The translations under genes and the position numbers were made by a program. From contig JAJTUQ010000001.1 of the NCBI GenBank assembly GCA_021399445.1, positions 4,588,001 through 4,652,000 of the forward strand: a stretch of 64,000 nt of DNA. The letters run 5' to 3'. Shown here piece after piece: positions 23,027 to 35,587 of this stretch. Under the pieces are notes generated by a model. The model was given only the letters and a program-made list of their open reading frames with translations, made no database searches and was not told where the DNA came from. Numbering within the stretch: position 1 is the first letter of the stretch; every line of letters starts with the position of its first letter. This DNA comes from Xylogone sp. PMI_703. Its lineage: Eukaryota > Ascomycota > Leotiomycetes.

Positions 23027-23902
23027 TCCCAGTCTAGCAATTACAGGATGACGAAGGGGCGCTGAACCCCCATCCTCATCGTTCTTGTATAGAACGAGTA
23101 GATGTAGATATTGAACGCTTGCCCAAGCCGAACCTCAGATATTCCTATCAAAAAATTAAGACACTTAGAATTCTAACAGAAGAAACTCCACTCATATGTG
23201 ATGATGTTATTTTCGTCGGTAGTAACGTATTTAAATTCGAAACATCCCTTGCTTCGTCAGTGTTCCTAACCAGCCATCTCTACACATGCCAAAGTATCTC
23301 ATTGATTGAACATGTATAACACTGCCTATGTCTGAAAAGCATTTTCGACAGAGACCCATTCTGACTTGGTGTATAGATGAGCGGAGAACTGGTATAAATC
23401 TTGGGTTCCGTTTATTGAAACTAATCTAACAGGTATGAAAGCAATTTATTTCACGTAACGAATGACTATATAATGTCTGTTTACACGAGAAGTATTGAGA
23501 ACATAACCGCCATATGAGAAATGACCCAGCCTACCGTGCATGCCGCAGAATCAAGCAGAATCACAATCTGTTGAGGAAACACAATCTTGATAATAACCGA
23601 AAGCCACAGTCATGTTGATCTGTCCAAGGCACCGACAAGAATATATCTTGATCAGTGTAGGATGTGCTCTACTAGTAAATCATGTTGCTCGAAATATTGA
23701 TAGTAACAAGAAAATATCATATGTCGTTGCCAGAACAGTTAGGCGGACGATTGACGAAAGCTCCTGTAAAAAGCTTGACCTTGCTTCCACAGAAATGAAC
23801 GCAGTCCCGAAGACACCTATATATGGGAAGCGTAAGCAAGAGAGTCAAGGGCCGTCGAAGTAATTCCTCATCTACTCAGGCTTGATGTACTATACCTATA
23901 CA
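23027..23902. other. Convergent 3' intergenic region
   Basis: Between the 3' ends of the aldo-keto reductase and the Pumilio gene. No supported gene. Confidence 0.5.
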
Positions 23903-26723
23903 CTAACGATATTGACCATAACGTGAGTGCTGACCGGTACGACCATTGCCATTACCACCAGCCCCTCCAGGCGGGCCGGGACGAGTTTGAACAGCTAGGT
24001 TCGTACAGAGCATACCAACTCGAGAGCCGAACTTAGATCCACGAAGTGAAACCATGTGCTTGCGCATGTGGGAAGCAACGATCTCACGATGCTGAAGATT
24101 AGAGTGCGTCAGGATGTACTGGATGAGATAATTGCCATACTGATCACTCGCGATATCAATCAGAGGAATACGAGGACGGTCAGGTCGGCCCTCACAGACA
24201 CGATCAAGATAGCGTCCAAGGAATTCAGCACCGCCAATCTTTAGACACTTCTCCACAACTTTGGAAGCAAATTGGTCCATGCTGCATTCAGCAGCATATC
24301 GGATAACATGGTCAATGGCACGGCTACGATCGGCAGGAGCACCATGTTCACAAATGTGCTGGATGCACCAATTGCCAAACTGGCCGTGAGCAACAATGTC
24401 GATGCTGACCAGAACTTCTTCAATGCAGGGGCGCTAAGTAAGTTAGTATTATATATATGTAAAATGGACTTCTATACACCTACCTTATCCTCTTCGAGAC
24501 AGTTCTCAAAAATATTTTGGACAACTAGGCTACCGGTCTCACCAAGAGCAACTTCATGCCACATGCCGCGGAGAGCTTCATTAACATATTTCATAATCTG
24601 TGGTGGAGATTCAGTCCAGCGAAGCTCAAACAGCTTCTGCCAGACATGACAGGCATAACGGTGGATGACAGTCTCTGGAATACGCCGAAGGAGTTCGTGG
24701 ACCATGATGGCTTTGTAATTCTCAGGAACAGAGTCGAAAGCCTTTTGAATAACATGGCATCCAAAAGCATCCATTGACAGGTTCAAAGTGTTGCCCCTAA
24801 TAGCTTCAGCAATCTTTATGACTTGCTCAGGAGTTCCATGTTCAAAGCAACGCTGTACCAGAAAGTTGCCAAACCGATTTATCATAAGGGGGTATGCCTG
24901 TGCTATAATCGCCTCAACGATGTCGTACTTTTGGTCTACAGTGCCAATCTTGAGTTTCTGTTGTAGGAAGATAGATGCTTGCTGATCGTTATTGCAAACA
25001 ATTTTGTCAACGATGTATTTCCAGTTACAGGTGACTGTGCGATCAAGGAGACGACGGTAGTTAAGTGGCTCAGTAGGAGGCAGATAAGTTTGTCCTTCCG
25101 TTGCAGCAGCCTAACAAAGTGTTAGAATAAACCCGAGGACTACAGGCTATTGAACACTTACATCGGTCTTATATGATCCAGCGGAGGAGGTAAACTCGGG
25201 CGCATGTGGGGACAGAGGTGTACCAATTGGTTGGGGTTGGTAACCAGAAAAGCTACCACCTGCCACATTCATTGCCATATTAATATGATTCGGAATAGGA
25301 CCTCCCAAAGACGACAAACCAACACCGATATTACCCGGCGTGTATGTAGTAGATGCCGCGAGATTGTCATAACGGCCTGCGTTACCAGCATATGAATATG
25401 CAGCTCCATTACGATCTCCCAAACGACTTGACATATTGTTTCGACGTCCAATAGCTGGCTGAGCTAAGAAATCTGGAGTAGCCATACGATCATTACGGAA
25501 TGGAGGATTCGTATTCTGATCAATGAATGGAGAGCTCGGGTCACAGAATTGCGTACCGTACTCTCGGCCCATCCAAGGACATGAACTTGCCATGCCTGGT
25601 TGTTGGAATGGGGCAGTCGTAGCTTTGAGATGTTGTCTTCCTGCGTTGGCCCATACCGCGCGTGATCGATTAAAACCACCAGCCGAAAGTGCATCACTAA
25701 CATCAGAATGAACATCATCTTGAGTCGCCCAGGTATTTGGGTTAATCTGACTACGAATGGTTGCATCCAGGGATGGATGAACCGGGGTTAGGCTACGCCT
25801 GGAGATGTCGGACTGCGTCATTTGAAAATCAGTGTCGGACATGCTACCAATAGCTTGATCAATGGTGTGTTTGGTAATCCGGTTCTGAGCCAGCTCTTGA
25901 TCCATACGGGCAATCTTACCCCTGGCAAGTTGGAGTTCAAGCTTGAGGCGAAGAACATCTTCCGCAGTAGCTTGGCTTTCATTAACACTGAGTGAGGGGC
26001 CGGCAGTTGAGGTTGGACAGTCAACAACATCTGCATTAGCAGGAGAGTTGGAAGTAGCTGAGGCAGAGATGTATTCCAGGATGCGAGTATGGGTTGGAAT
26101 TTCATCCTCAGCTTTGAGGGCATTGTGTTGTTTATTGATTTCGGCTTGCTGTTCAGATAGCTTTGCTAGTAGCATATCTACTGGGTTATCATCGAAGACG
26201 GTATTATCCTCGTGGTCGACTTTTATCTTCTATTACACATAATATCAGCACATACACAGCATAAATAAAAGGAAAATATAATCCTGAGTAATGAAACAAG
26301 TGAAAATGAAAGATAGACAAACCTTTGGAGCTTGATTTCCAAGCTTAGAGGAGGACAATGCCGTGGCTGCCTTCTTGAGAGACATCGCTGCGGCCTAAAT
26401 ATCAGGAGTTAGAAAACAAAAAATTTTACTTATAGATCCATATATCCAGTGAAGATTTCCGAAGACCGTGTGTTGTAGAGAGAATTTAGAAAGGTTGTGG
26501 AGTCGAGATGGCGATGGAGGCGCGGTTGCCGTAATAGTCCGCTTCAATTTTAGGAAAAATGACGTTCAAGGAAAAAATCGCTAGAGAATAGCTTGACAAA
26601 AAGCAGCGAGAATCTTACATTAGTGGTAGAAAGTTTGTCTTTTGACGGCACTTCATTCTCCTGTGAGAAGACATTGCTATTGGTCGCACGGTGAAACTTT
26701 GGAGAGCCACTGGAAGAAGCCAT
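23903..26723 (-). CDS. Pumilio (PUF)-family RNA-binding protein
   Basis: Five exons: 26723-26619, 26394-26323, 26229-25162, 25110-24484 and 24433-23903. All junctions are phase 0 with good gtaag/gtagg-type donors except gtttgt after exon 2. Product 800 residues. The N-terminal half is disordered, with a short predicted coiled coil at about 148-175 (RLKLELQLARGKIARMDQEL). The C-terminal 350 residues hold the PUF repeats, with helix cores NRFGNFLVQ, FGCHVIQ, YACHVWQ, ETGSLVVQ, HGQFGNWCIQ, DQFASKVVE and DQYGNYLIQ, and a degenerate last repeat GSRVGML. The tail is Gly/Arg-rich. PUF proteins bind 3'UTR motifs and repress or localise mRNAs. Repeat residues differ from the canonical Puf3 code, so I do not assign an orthologue. 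The first exon gives MASSSGSPKFHRA and is the weakest part of the model. Confidence 0.87.
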
Positions 26724-27584
26724 GACTGCTATGTTGGTTGTTTTGTTTGGCTGCCCGCAGAGAATATATATCAGCACTGGACAAGAATGTGGTGAAGGAG
26801 TGGCAGTATTTGAATATCTCAAACGCTAGGAGGAAGATGTAGATGCAAGAAGAGTGAACGAGAGAGGGGTCAAAAGTAGACTTACCGATGCACGAAGACG
26901 GTAGCTAAGGGGATTATCTTGAGAAGGTGCACGCCACGCCATGCTTTACCTTCCACAAAAGGTCGCAATCGGCAATTGCCAGAATACTTTTGGTCAGTAA
27001 GAGCAAACTTGAAGACGGCTAACCGATGCGAAAATAATATGGAAAGGTGTCTGAAGGGACGAAGATACTCAAACGAAATTGGGGTCTCGGCGGAGCACGA
27101 CCTAAGGTTCACCATCGTTCACCATCAATAAGACTAATCCGGAAACGCTTTCATGGCTGAATATTTACCTCTAGAAACACCAGTGTTGAATACTTGGAAT
27201 GACCATACAATCTGGGATATGATTTGAATACTGACAAACGATAAAGCCTATAACCTACCGGATGTGTATATAGTTGTCTCTATGATACCAAAAGGATGAT
27301 AGCATGTGGGAATTGTGCATCAACTGCGTGAATACTTACTGATAAAAGAGAAGAAATTGAATCACTGTAGACAATTCTTCTCGAGACTTGGTAATTATTG
27401 ATCACCAATACGCAATCGAGCGTAAGCATCCTCATGTTATCGTGCAATCACTAACTGGGACGTAATCCTAGCCCTCAAAGGAATATCTACAGCACAGGTA
27501 TACTCCCAATTCCCAAACGCCAGTAATGCCACTAGTATACATTGTTTGGTACAACATTTCTCATTGATATAACGCCCCTGGGAT
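26724..27584. other. Promoter and 5' leader of the Pumilio gene; 3' flank of mS33
   Basis: Contains no supported gene. A 5'UTR intron of the PUF gene is possible but not demonstrated. Confidence 0.45.
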
Positions 27585-28072
27585 CTATTTCTTGCCTTTA
27601 AACTTCTTGGAATCTAGGATAGTTTATTAGCATCGGTCGAAAAGGTGGTCAGGCGAAACACCAAACTAACCTTCCTTGGACCGCTTCTTCTTTGGTGCGC
27701 CCTTCCCTCTTGCTTTCAGGCTGCGTAAGGGGGTCAGTATTGCAGCTTCAAGCAGTTTCAATTTCCAGACTCACAGCTTGATTTTCTCTAATCGTTCCTC
27801 TTCATCCTCATTATACATCTCTAAGTCCGGGAAAGCCTTTTGCAGATCCTTGAATGTCGCAACTCGTCTGGGATAGTATGCCGCCAGAGTCGGACCTTTT
27901 AACCGCTGCCGTAAGATCTTGTTCCCCGTTCGGAGACCTTCAGGATTGAACACGGACCCAAAGATGCGGCATTGAACCTGGAATGAATGAGTACTCCCAA
28001 TACCACATGCCCCACATGCAAAGAAGGAATTACCTTCATCAGATCGAGCAACCTCGAACGTGGCACGGACAT
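27585..28072 (-). CDS. RSM27: Mitochondrial small-subunit ribosomal protein mS33 (Rsm27)
   Basis: Four small exons: 28072-28034, 27977-27775, 27720-27671 and 27613-27585, giving 106 residues. The sequence starts MSVPRSRLLDLMKVQCRIFG and continues FNPEGLRTGNKILRQRLKGP and YYPRR, then a charged helix (EDEEERLEKIK). It ends in the basic tail KARGKGAPKKKRSKEDSKKF. This is the conserved pattern of yeast Rsm27/human MRPS33, a component of the mitochondrial 37S subunit. Fragmentation into four exons explains why no single frame shows the whole protein. Divergent from the RNase III gene, with starts 204 bases apart. Confidence 0.9.
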
Positions 28073-28276
28073 TTTGTAGGAATTGACTCTGTTGACACCA
28101 GGCCCCTCCTTCCAGAAGTCGCACGACGTTGAAGCTATTTTGGAAATTTTAGTGTTTACAGGGGGGAGGTATCCCGGGCCGATAATTAATCCATGACAAC
28201 CACCTCGACCCGAAGTCACGAGAGTTAGATCTGCAGACATACAAGGGATATGTGAAGCTAGGTATAATAAATAAAT
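28073..28276. promoter_or_regulatory. Shared divergent promoter of mS33 and RNase III genes
   Basis: Only 204 bases separate the two start codons, so both promoters and leaders overlap here. No specific site is assigned. Confidence 0.5.
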
Positions 28277-29605
28277 ATGGCTAAAAGGTTATCAAATGAT
28301 ATTGGGAGCAGTTATGAATCTCATAAGAAGCGAAGGAAAAGCGTAAGTCATATTTCTACTATGTTTCGATATATTTCTCATGAATATTCCAATATCAGCT
28401 TTCGACTAACCATACCGTAGAATAATGAAGAAGTTTCCGCTTCGAACAAAAACGATCCCAATATCAATAACCCAATTGAGGAGAGTAGCCCAACTTTGGA
28501 TAGGAAAAGACTTTCTGTCTCCGAAAAACTTACCAATCTTCTCAAAGCTTTAGACGATGTACTTGAAGAGGACCACGTACAAGAAGTGTTTGGGGATGCG
28601 AGAGATTCGTACTCAAAAGCTGTGGATCTTCAGTCCCACATTAAATCGCGACTTAAAAATATCAACGAGAAAGGCCTTACTCCCCACGATCTCTCCAAAA
28701 CTAGCCCCAGCACTCTCAGTCCTTGGACGTCGGCTTCTATTCCCTCTACTTTTCCTCAACTTCCTCGGATACTCGATCCAACTCTGGAAACTGCAGCATT
28801 TACCCACCATGGCTGTGGTAGTGGAAGAATCACAGACCTCAGCTACGAGCGTCTAGAATGGATAGGCGATGCCTATTTGTATTTGACCTCTACCCTTCTC
28901 ATTTCCAAAACCTTTCCAGCCCTTCTTCCTGGCCGAGCTTCGCAAGTACGAGAGATGCTTGTCAAAAATGTTACACTATCCGGATATGCGAAACACTACG
29001 GTTTTGAGGCACGAGCAAAGTTACCAGCGGAGTTTTCCGGGAAAACAAAGCATGGCCCAAAGGCTCAAGAGATGGTCAAGGTCATGGGCGATATTTTTGA
29101 GGCATATGTCGGTGCCGTCATCCTTTCTGATCCAGTTGATGGAGTTGTCAGAGCTAGTTTGTGGTTAAAGGATTTATGGGCTATGACTATCGTAGAAGAT
29201 ATCAAAGAGAATGAAAGGTCTGGGCTGAAATTTGATAGCCCTCTGTGGAGATTGAGGGGAACGGAAGTAAACCCCAATGAATTTACTAAATCCGGTTTTG
29301 TTAACGATAAAGAGAAGCTGTCTAAAATGATAGGGGCAAAAGGTATCAAGATCACATATAAGGATATAGGGAAGGAACATAAGGATCCAAAAACCAATCT
29401 TACAATGTTCACAGTTGGTGTATATCTTGACGGATGGGGAGAGAAGGATAAGCTACTGGGCGTCGGTACTGCGAAGGGAAAGAAAGATGCTGGTAATATC
29501 GCAGCAAGGAAGGCCTTGGAAAACACGGAACGAATGGCAGTGTATATGGAAAAAAAGAAGTTATTTGATGAGAAAATGGCGGCAGAGGTGTCTGTAAAGA
29601 GCTAG
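28277..29605 (+). CDS. RNT1: Ribonuclease III, Rnt1/Pac1 type
   Basis: Endonuclease for double-stranded RNA that matures pre-rRNA and sn/snoRNAs (family knowledge). Exons 28277-28342 and 28421-29605 (78-base intron, branch CTAAC) give 416 residues. The N-terminus MAKRLSND...SHKKRRKS is basic, consistent with a nuclear signal. The RNase III domain (about 120-255) contains the signature YERLEWIGDAYLYL, with the catalytic Glu and Asp, and the second acidic pair in MGDIFEAYVGAVILSD. The protein is therefore predicted active, unlike the mitoribosomal relatives that lost these residues. A C-terminal dsRNA-binding domain (about 305-390) ends in KKDAGNIAARKALENTE. There is no Dicer-type helicase or PAZ region. 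Confidence 0.92.
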
Positions 29606-30426
29606 AGTCCTTGGCAGTTGATTGGATGGAAATTTCTAATTATTGAGGATTTGGTAATGATACCCAGGTGTTTTCGCAGGAACGATAGAACTTCGACGGA
29701 GTGCATAAATTACATATCATAGGAATAAAAACTGCATCCGTGCATATAAAACCGTACGGCGATTCACTCATTTATTCATACTGAAGATTGCCGACACGAT
29801 GTAACTGTCTTGTGCGGGACACTTTCTCTTCTGTGTTGTATCCTCGGTTCTCGAGGCATTTGCGAAGCCAAATCGCTCTCCAGCCAAACAACTTCCACGA
29901 ATACGTCTCTAAACAATTGGCTTTTTTTCAACCTAAACTACCTTTGAGAGTTCAATCCGTTGATTTATTGAACAATTAACGGTGACAATCATTTCTCATC
30001 CAAATTGGCCCTCCAACTCCGCTTTCACGTGCTCCCTCCATCTCAGCTGCCCCCAAGCCCCAACGCCCGGGGCGATATTTTACTCCCCTGCCGAGAGACC
30101 AGAGACCGAGGCACAATAATCAACCTACACGCGACAACACGCTTTTAGGTTCTTTACTGTGCATGATAGCGCAATTTCACTCTAACAAATCTCAACAAAA
30201 CCCCATCACACGGTCAAATTGGACTTCCAATTCTTGCGGTGATACACCTCAGCAACTACCACATTTGAGCTAAGTCCAGAAGGTACTCATTACGACCCTG
30301 ACCTGATTACTTAGCAAAACGAGTCAATGTCCTAGAGAGCTGAGACTCTGATTTTCTCGGCCCTTATCGAGAACCTCGGGTCGGGACTTTGTTTGGGTTC
30401 TGGTCCACCACTGAAGGCCACATAAG
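29606..30426. other. Intergenic, no gene seen
   Basis: 3' flank of the RNase III gene and promoter of ATG37. No supported coding region. Confidence 0.5.
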
Positions 30427-31500
30427 ATGGCGGACTCAGTCGGTATGTTCGGGCAACCCCCTTCCACTCTTCCCATCTGCACCACTGTCATGAAGCCGTG
30501 TATCAGTGGTCTTTTCTCACTATGGAGGTAGATCGCGTGTTTGTTCACGCGCTCAATACCGTCAAGAAGATTCCCAAGACCGGAGCGTCGCGACCGCCGC
30601 CGGCGGACCGATTGCGACTCTATGGATTGTACAAGCAGGCCATGGAGGGGGATGTGGATGGGGTGATGGATAGACCCGAATGGGTTCAAGGCATGGATGA
30701 GGCCGAATTGAAGCGTGAAAGGGAGAAATGGGATGCATGGGATGCTCAGCGGGGAGTCAGTAGAACAGAGGCTAAGAGGAGGTACATCGAGGCATTGATC
30801 GACACTATGCACAAATATGCTAGTACGACAGCGTAAGTGTCCTGGCCCTTCTCTATCGATTATCTCGTTTTTGGGCGCATTCAAAGATATGTTATGCAAC
30901 TTTGATAAGGCGTCACTGATACTGATTCTCAATAGCGACGCCCGAGAACTGGTAGCCGAACTTGAATTTGTCTGGGATCAAATAAAGAATAATAGCGCTT
31001 CTTCATCTCACTCCTCTCATGGCCATGGCGGCCCCTCCTATCCTTCTCAGCCACGACGTTTCGCACATCCACAGGCTGGAACTGAGGGCCCAATGCGTAT
31101 CCTCAGCCCTATGTCCGAAAACGATGAAGCAGAGCTGCTCTCTGAGAAGAGACTAGAATATGATAATGATGCTTATGGCGAAGAGAATGGAGACAAGAAT
31201 GGCCGCAAGTGGCGAAGTAAAGTTGAGTTGGCCCTCGAGAAGATGACGGTAGAGGTCGCCGCGTTACGAGAGCAGATTGCCACAGGAAGAGAGTATCAGG
31301 AAAGAAGAAGGCGCACCTTGGGAAGCTGGTTTACCTGGTTTCTCTGGGTATCTATCAAACACATTCTTTTGGATGGCATAGTACTTGCATTAATTCTCCT
31401 ATGGCTTAGAAAAAGGAAGGATCGAAGGCTAGAGGACCTTGTCAGGCAGGCTTTAAAGATTGTGAGGGAATACGTGAGGAAGGTTCTCCCTGCAAGATAA
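30427..31500 (+). CDS. ATG37: Atg37/ACBD5-like peroxisomal acyl-CoA-binding protein
   Basis: Tail-anchored peroxisomal acyl-CoA-binding protein that in yeast helps assemble the pexophagy receptor complex (family knowledge). Exons 30427-30442, 30532-30832 and 30936-31500 give 293 residues; the first exon is only 16 bases. The ACBP domain (about 5-105) has DRVFVHALNTVKKIP, the ligand-binding RLRLYGLYKQAMEGDV and EKWDAWDAQRGVSRTEAKRRYI. A disordered acidic region follows, then a coiled coil (KVELALEKMTVEVAALREQI, about 205-225). A single membrane segment (WFTWFLWVSIKHILLDGIVL, about 235-260) and a basic C-terminus complete it. The architecture matches Atg37. The start was chosen because it restores the family N-terminus MADSVDRVFVHAL. 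Confidence 0.92.
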
Positions 31501-31839
31501 TAGGCTTCGGACAGGATGCTTTCTCTAAGCATGGGGCCGATATCTAAATATCGCTCGTTCTCTAACCGGTTGGCCAATTCAAGTTCGAGGAGACTTTATT
31601 TACCGTTACGGATATAATACCCAGGATAGTTGTCCCGAAGCATGAGAATCCATTGTTGGAGAATCCTTTCTTAAGTTTCTCCTCAAACAAAGCTGGTTCA
31701 GGAATCGACGATACACTTAATATTTGAATAGCTGCGGTAGACGTCCCTTTCATATCCAATCCGAAGGCCACACCGCTCCTCACTAAACCCGAGAACACCA
31801 ACTCCACAACCCCGGCTACTCGCAAAGCCACATGCATGT
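31501..31839. other. Convergent 3' intergenic region
   Basis: Between the 3' ends of ATG37 and the GFA-domain gene. No gene or repeat was recognised. Confidence 0.5.
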
Positions 31840-32499
31840 CTAGATCTTATTAACCATGTCTTTAAACTGAACGGCACCCTCAACTGCGGGAACCCAGTCC
31901 GGCCTCAAACCTGAGAAAAACTCAACGTTGGCTAGATTCTTATCCTGCCATTCCGTGTCATCAATGACGCCGGTCTTAAGAATGACTTGCTGGGGGAAGG
32001 AAGCGCCGGTGCGGAAGAGCGTAGTGCCACAGTCAGGGCAGAAATGAGAAGTGATCTCGTTTCCAGTGAGGCCTGTGGTAGAGATTTTCTTGAGATCCCC
32101 TATCGAGATTTTAGGCTTTGGATATCATTGTGACGAGAAGACGCTCCTCGGCGAAAAAGAAGAGGGCCAATTACCTTTCTCTAGCTTAAAGTTCTCCTCC
32201 TGGATCACTGCATTGCTGCTCCAATTTGCACCCCCAATCTTCTTGCAGTCCTTGCAATGGCAGAGAGCAATGGCAGCGGGCTTGCCTGTAAAGCTGATAC
32301 GGGCCTAGTTGTGTGGAAGCAAGATCAATCAGCACGCGGTATCCCCTAGCGCAAATAATGTATGTTATGAACTTATGTTTGTATGTATGTATACCTGTAT
32401 ATATCATAACCACGACGAAAATAAAATAAAAATGATTAGGAAGCTACAAAGAGGAATGAGACTTACATTGCCGCAGAAACAGCCTCCTTGAGTAGACAT
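31840..32499 (-). CDS. GFA/CENP-V domain zinc protein
   Basis: Three exons: 32499-32467, 32304-32175 and 32099-31840, giving 140 residues. Cys motifs of the Mss4-like fold are complete: CFCGN at residues 7-11, ALCHCKDCKK near 25-35 and CPDCGTT near 79. These bind structural and catalytic zinc in the glutathione-dependent formaldehyde-activating/CENP-V family. Fungal members are numerous and mostly uncharacterised; a role in thiol or carbonyl detoxification is possible but not shown. No targeting signal is visible. The first exon carries only the N-terminal zinc knuckle, so a model without it would look truncated. Confidence 0.88.
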
Positions 32500-34134
32500 T
32501 TTGATTGAAGTGGTGTTGAAGTAATGGATGTCAATGATATGTATGGAATGAGCTTGGATAATTGAGAAGTATAGTGACTGATACTAGAGGTAAGGAGGAC
32601 CGTATCTATATAGTTTCTTATGAACTCAGTGTATGCAGAGTACGCATCCAGAGCTTTCTTGATTGGCTACGAGTGGACCCTACAAGAGCTTTCCGTTTGG
32701 CCTTACACGAAGGCAAGTACTGTAACTTACTCCACAAATTGGTGGATTGTGCTAATTAGCGGATGACGCCCTTAGACCCAGACCCTGAAAAAACAGGATC
32801 CTATAAACAGCAATCAGCTCCATATCTGACCCCATGACTTCTTTGAAATTCCAAATACTCTATGCTATTCGTACATATCCTCAATGATCCATGTTTCAGT
32901 CCATAGGTGTTAATGACGTGGAGGCGTGGATATACTTGGCGATCTAGTACATCTGAGGATTACAACACCCCTACCGTAGTAACTCAAAATATTAATGCAT
33001 GATCGAGGCCTCATTTCATCAACTGCCCATGTATTAGGTATAGCTTCAGCTCAACATGCTACATTCTCACAGAGTTTACTCCGGAAAAATTATGGCCGGA
33101 GATTTAGTTACTCGATTAGGGGATCAGCTTACTCAACCATGTATATATTTATGATTAGTTATCGATGAAGTGTTACACTCAATCATGTATCAACGCAGCT
33201 CTTGTCTATTTGAGTAATAACCTTAAAGAGCATAGTTAACTGGGCCCATCAATGAATCTCGAATCGTCTAATAGGAAGACAGATGAGCTGATAAGTAATC
33301 ATGCCGAATTATGAATTGGTTTGACTGAGTGACCCTGTGCAATTGGAGAAGTTGTATTCAACACTCAATTCTACCCACTCAGAAGCAACATTTCACGATA
33401 AGGCGGTTTCTAAAGGATAAGATGCATTTGGAATCATACATCTCACCTGCTTCCGCAGTGCGTATGCTTGGCATTTGCATGAATACTTCCGCTCCTGCAG
33501 TACTGTATAAGTACGTTATTGCCGTGAGAAATTGGGGCGATGGCGGTCATAGGGTAACAATCGGTGATTGATATAGGGCATCTCGACCCCGCCATTAGCC
33601 TGCAGCCCACCAAATGCCGTGCATTTTTAAGGCCTCTCCACCCGCACAGGCCTGTCGCGCTGCTGGGGGGTGACGCGCCGCGGCTTCTCGCGCCGAGAGA
33701 CTCAACATTCGCCGATCTTCAACAATCGCATACCGCTGCAAGAACACCAACAAAGCCTCGAGATTCGCATTTCCTAATCTACAACTGTGGGGTTCTGTAG
33801 GGCATTATTGCAGAGGAAGGCCAAAAGCGAGAGAAGTGGAGATCGGACAAAGGGCTTTGCCTGCCGTCGTATTGTAGCAAAGTTCAAACAGCGGCAGCTC
33901 CAGATTGGTTGACTTCTTGAACCTCAATTTGGATTAGCAGAGCTTGTCGAAAGCCAAAGAATTGGACCACCAATACCTACGGTGCGTGTACGTGAAGCGC
34001 TGCAAGCCTCTGAGCAGCAACATCAATCCTGAGACCATATTCTGGCGAACTAAGGACAAGGGAAGAATCTGCTGCTTTACGCTGCTGCAGTACAGCTTGA
34101 AAAATTTGTGGACATTTCGGTGTTTTCATTCGAA
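32500..34134. other. Long intergenic region, no gene seen
   Basis: About 1.6 kb. It is AT-rich to about 33570, then more GC-rich (33600-33720, with a CGCGCCG-rich patch) just upstream of the next gene. The short frames have no splice or domain support. Confidence 0.45.
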
Positions 34135-35228
34135 ATGTCCGTATCCAATCCATCAGATCTTCCAGGTCAACATGGACAGGCACAGGTTGGTCACGTTTTA
34201 CTATATATTTTGCTATATCTCATTAGATTTTCTTAAATATACCTCTAACCTGCTATACTTTCTATGGTTTCATGTTTGAAAAACAATGAAAATGAAAACA
34301 CGTCTCAAAATCTCGATACACGAGATCTCATCAACTACCAGATGTAACTAACTATGTCCTCTAGCCCCCTCAACCTCAAGGCCCGCCGCCAATTCCCCAG
34401 CCTCACATGGTAGCATCCATCTTCACACCTTTCAACCTTGCTCCAGCAAACGCCGTATTTCCAATTGACCGTGATGACAAACTACGTGCTATAATTAGCA
34501 ACCTGGAGAAGCAGCATGATAGCGTCCGGCGGAACATGCTGTATCTCACGCAGCTGAGAGCAGAGCGGCTGGTCAATGAGGCAAAGGAAGAGATCGCGAA
34601 GCTTGAAACAGAGGCAGAAGCCCGAGATAGATCCCAGGAAGAAAAGATGGCAGAGGAGGAGGCTCAGAAGAGGAGTGCTCAGGAGCTGAAGAGTGCGCTG
34701 GCCAATATGGTGAAGACCATGCGGATACGGCCGAAGCAAGGGAGCAGCAGCAGCAGTAAAGGTGGAGAGACTGAGGCCGGGATACCCAATGCTTCGATCT
34801 CTATGCCGTTAAATTCTCCGACATCCTCTACTTCCCCGCTGACACCTCAGTCAGCTGCTCCCTCTCTGTTCATTCCCGAACAAGCACCGTCACCAGTCAA
34901 TCGCAAACCTCCTGTATTGAACACTGTGATGTCAGGAATGAATAACGAGATGGCTGACCCTCGTTTACCTTCGCATCTGGTTGCTTCACCAACTATCATT
35001 TCTCCCTCTCTGGAATCCACTGCCCCTCCCGTCTTACGACGTACTGTACCCACCATCTTACGTGACCTGGATTTTGCGGTAAGGACGCTTATCGACCAAA
35101 GCACGTGGGACTTGGAAACATATGACAATCATGCTAAGAACACGGTGGAATACTACCGACAGGCGCTGGAGAGAGGGACGGGCGCACGGCAAGGCAGCAT
35201 GCAAGGAAGGAGAATGAGCAGCAGTTAG
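34135..35228 (+). CDS. Hypothetical coiled-coil protein
   Basis: The family was not recognised. Two exons, 34135-34185 and 34365-35228 (intron donor gttggt, branch CTAAC, ctctag), give 304 residues. The N-terminus is Pro/Gln-rich (MSVSNPSDLPGQHGQAQPPQ). Residues about 30-62 contain IFTPFNLAPANAVFPIDRDD, followed by a long charged coiled coil to about 130 (KLRAIISNLEKQHDSVRRNM and beyond). Residues about 135-235 are Ser/Pro-rich and disordered. The end has RTVPTILRDLDFAVRTLIDQ and then YRQALERGTG. Ordered ends around a disordered middle suggest a conserved complex subunit, but I cannot name it. The exon join is inferred from splice signals and frame only. Confidence 0.68.
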
Positions 35229-35587
35229 ATACCGGTCCCAGCTTATGGTTTTTAGAAATTAATCCTTGTTGATATCAGTGCAGCTGTGTTGACCATAGCA
35301 GTGCCATGAGTGCATAGTGGATGAGGGATCGGACCTCTTTTCTGAGCAGATATGCTGGTTTGTTGATCTTTTAATGATTGTATGAGGTAGAGATCAATGT
35401 GACCAAAAAAAAGATCCCACATACTAATATCCGGCATGAAATGCTTAGAATACGTTCAATATGGCTCGATTCAATTAGACTAATTTACTATTTCAAAACT
35501 AGAGAGGAACAAGATGCAAAGCAAGTAGCTGAGCAAAACTAGGGTATATATTCATAACTTCATTACAGAACCTTTTGTATTTATTCA
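35229..35587. other. Convergent 3' intergenic region
   Basis: Between the 3' ends of the coiled-coil gene and the XRCC4-like gene. No gene seen. Confidence 0.5.
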
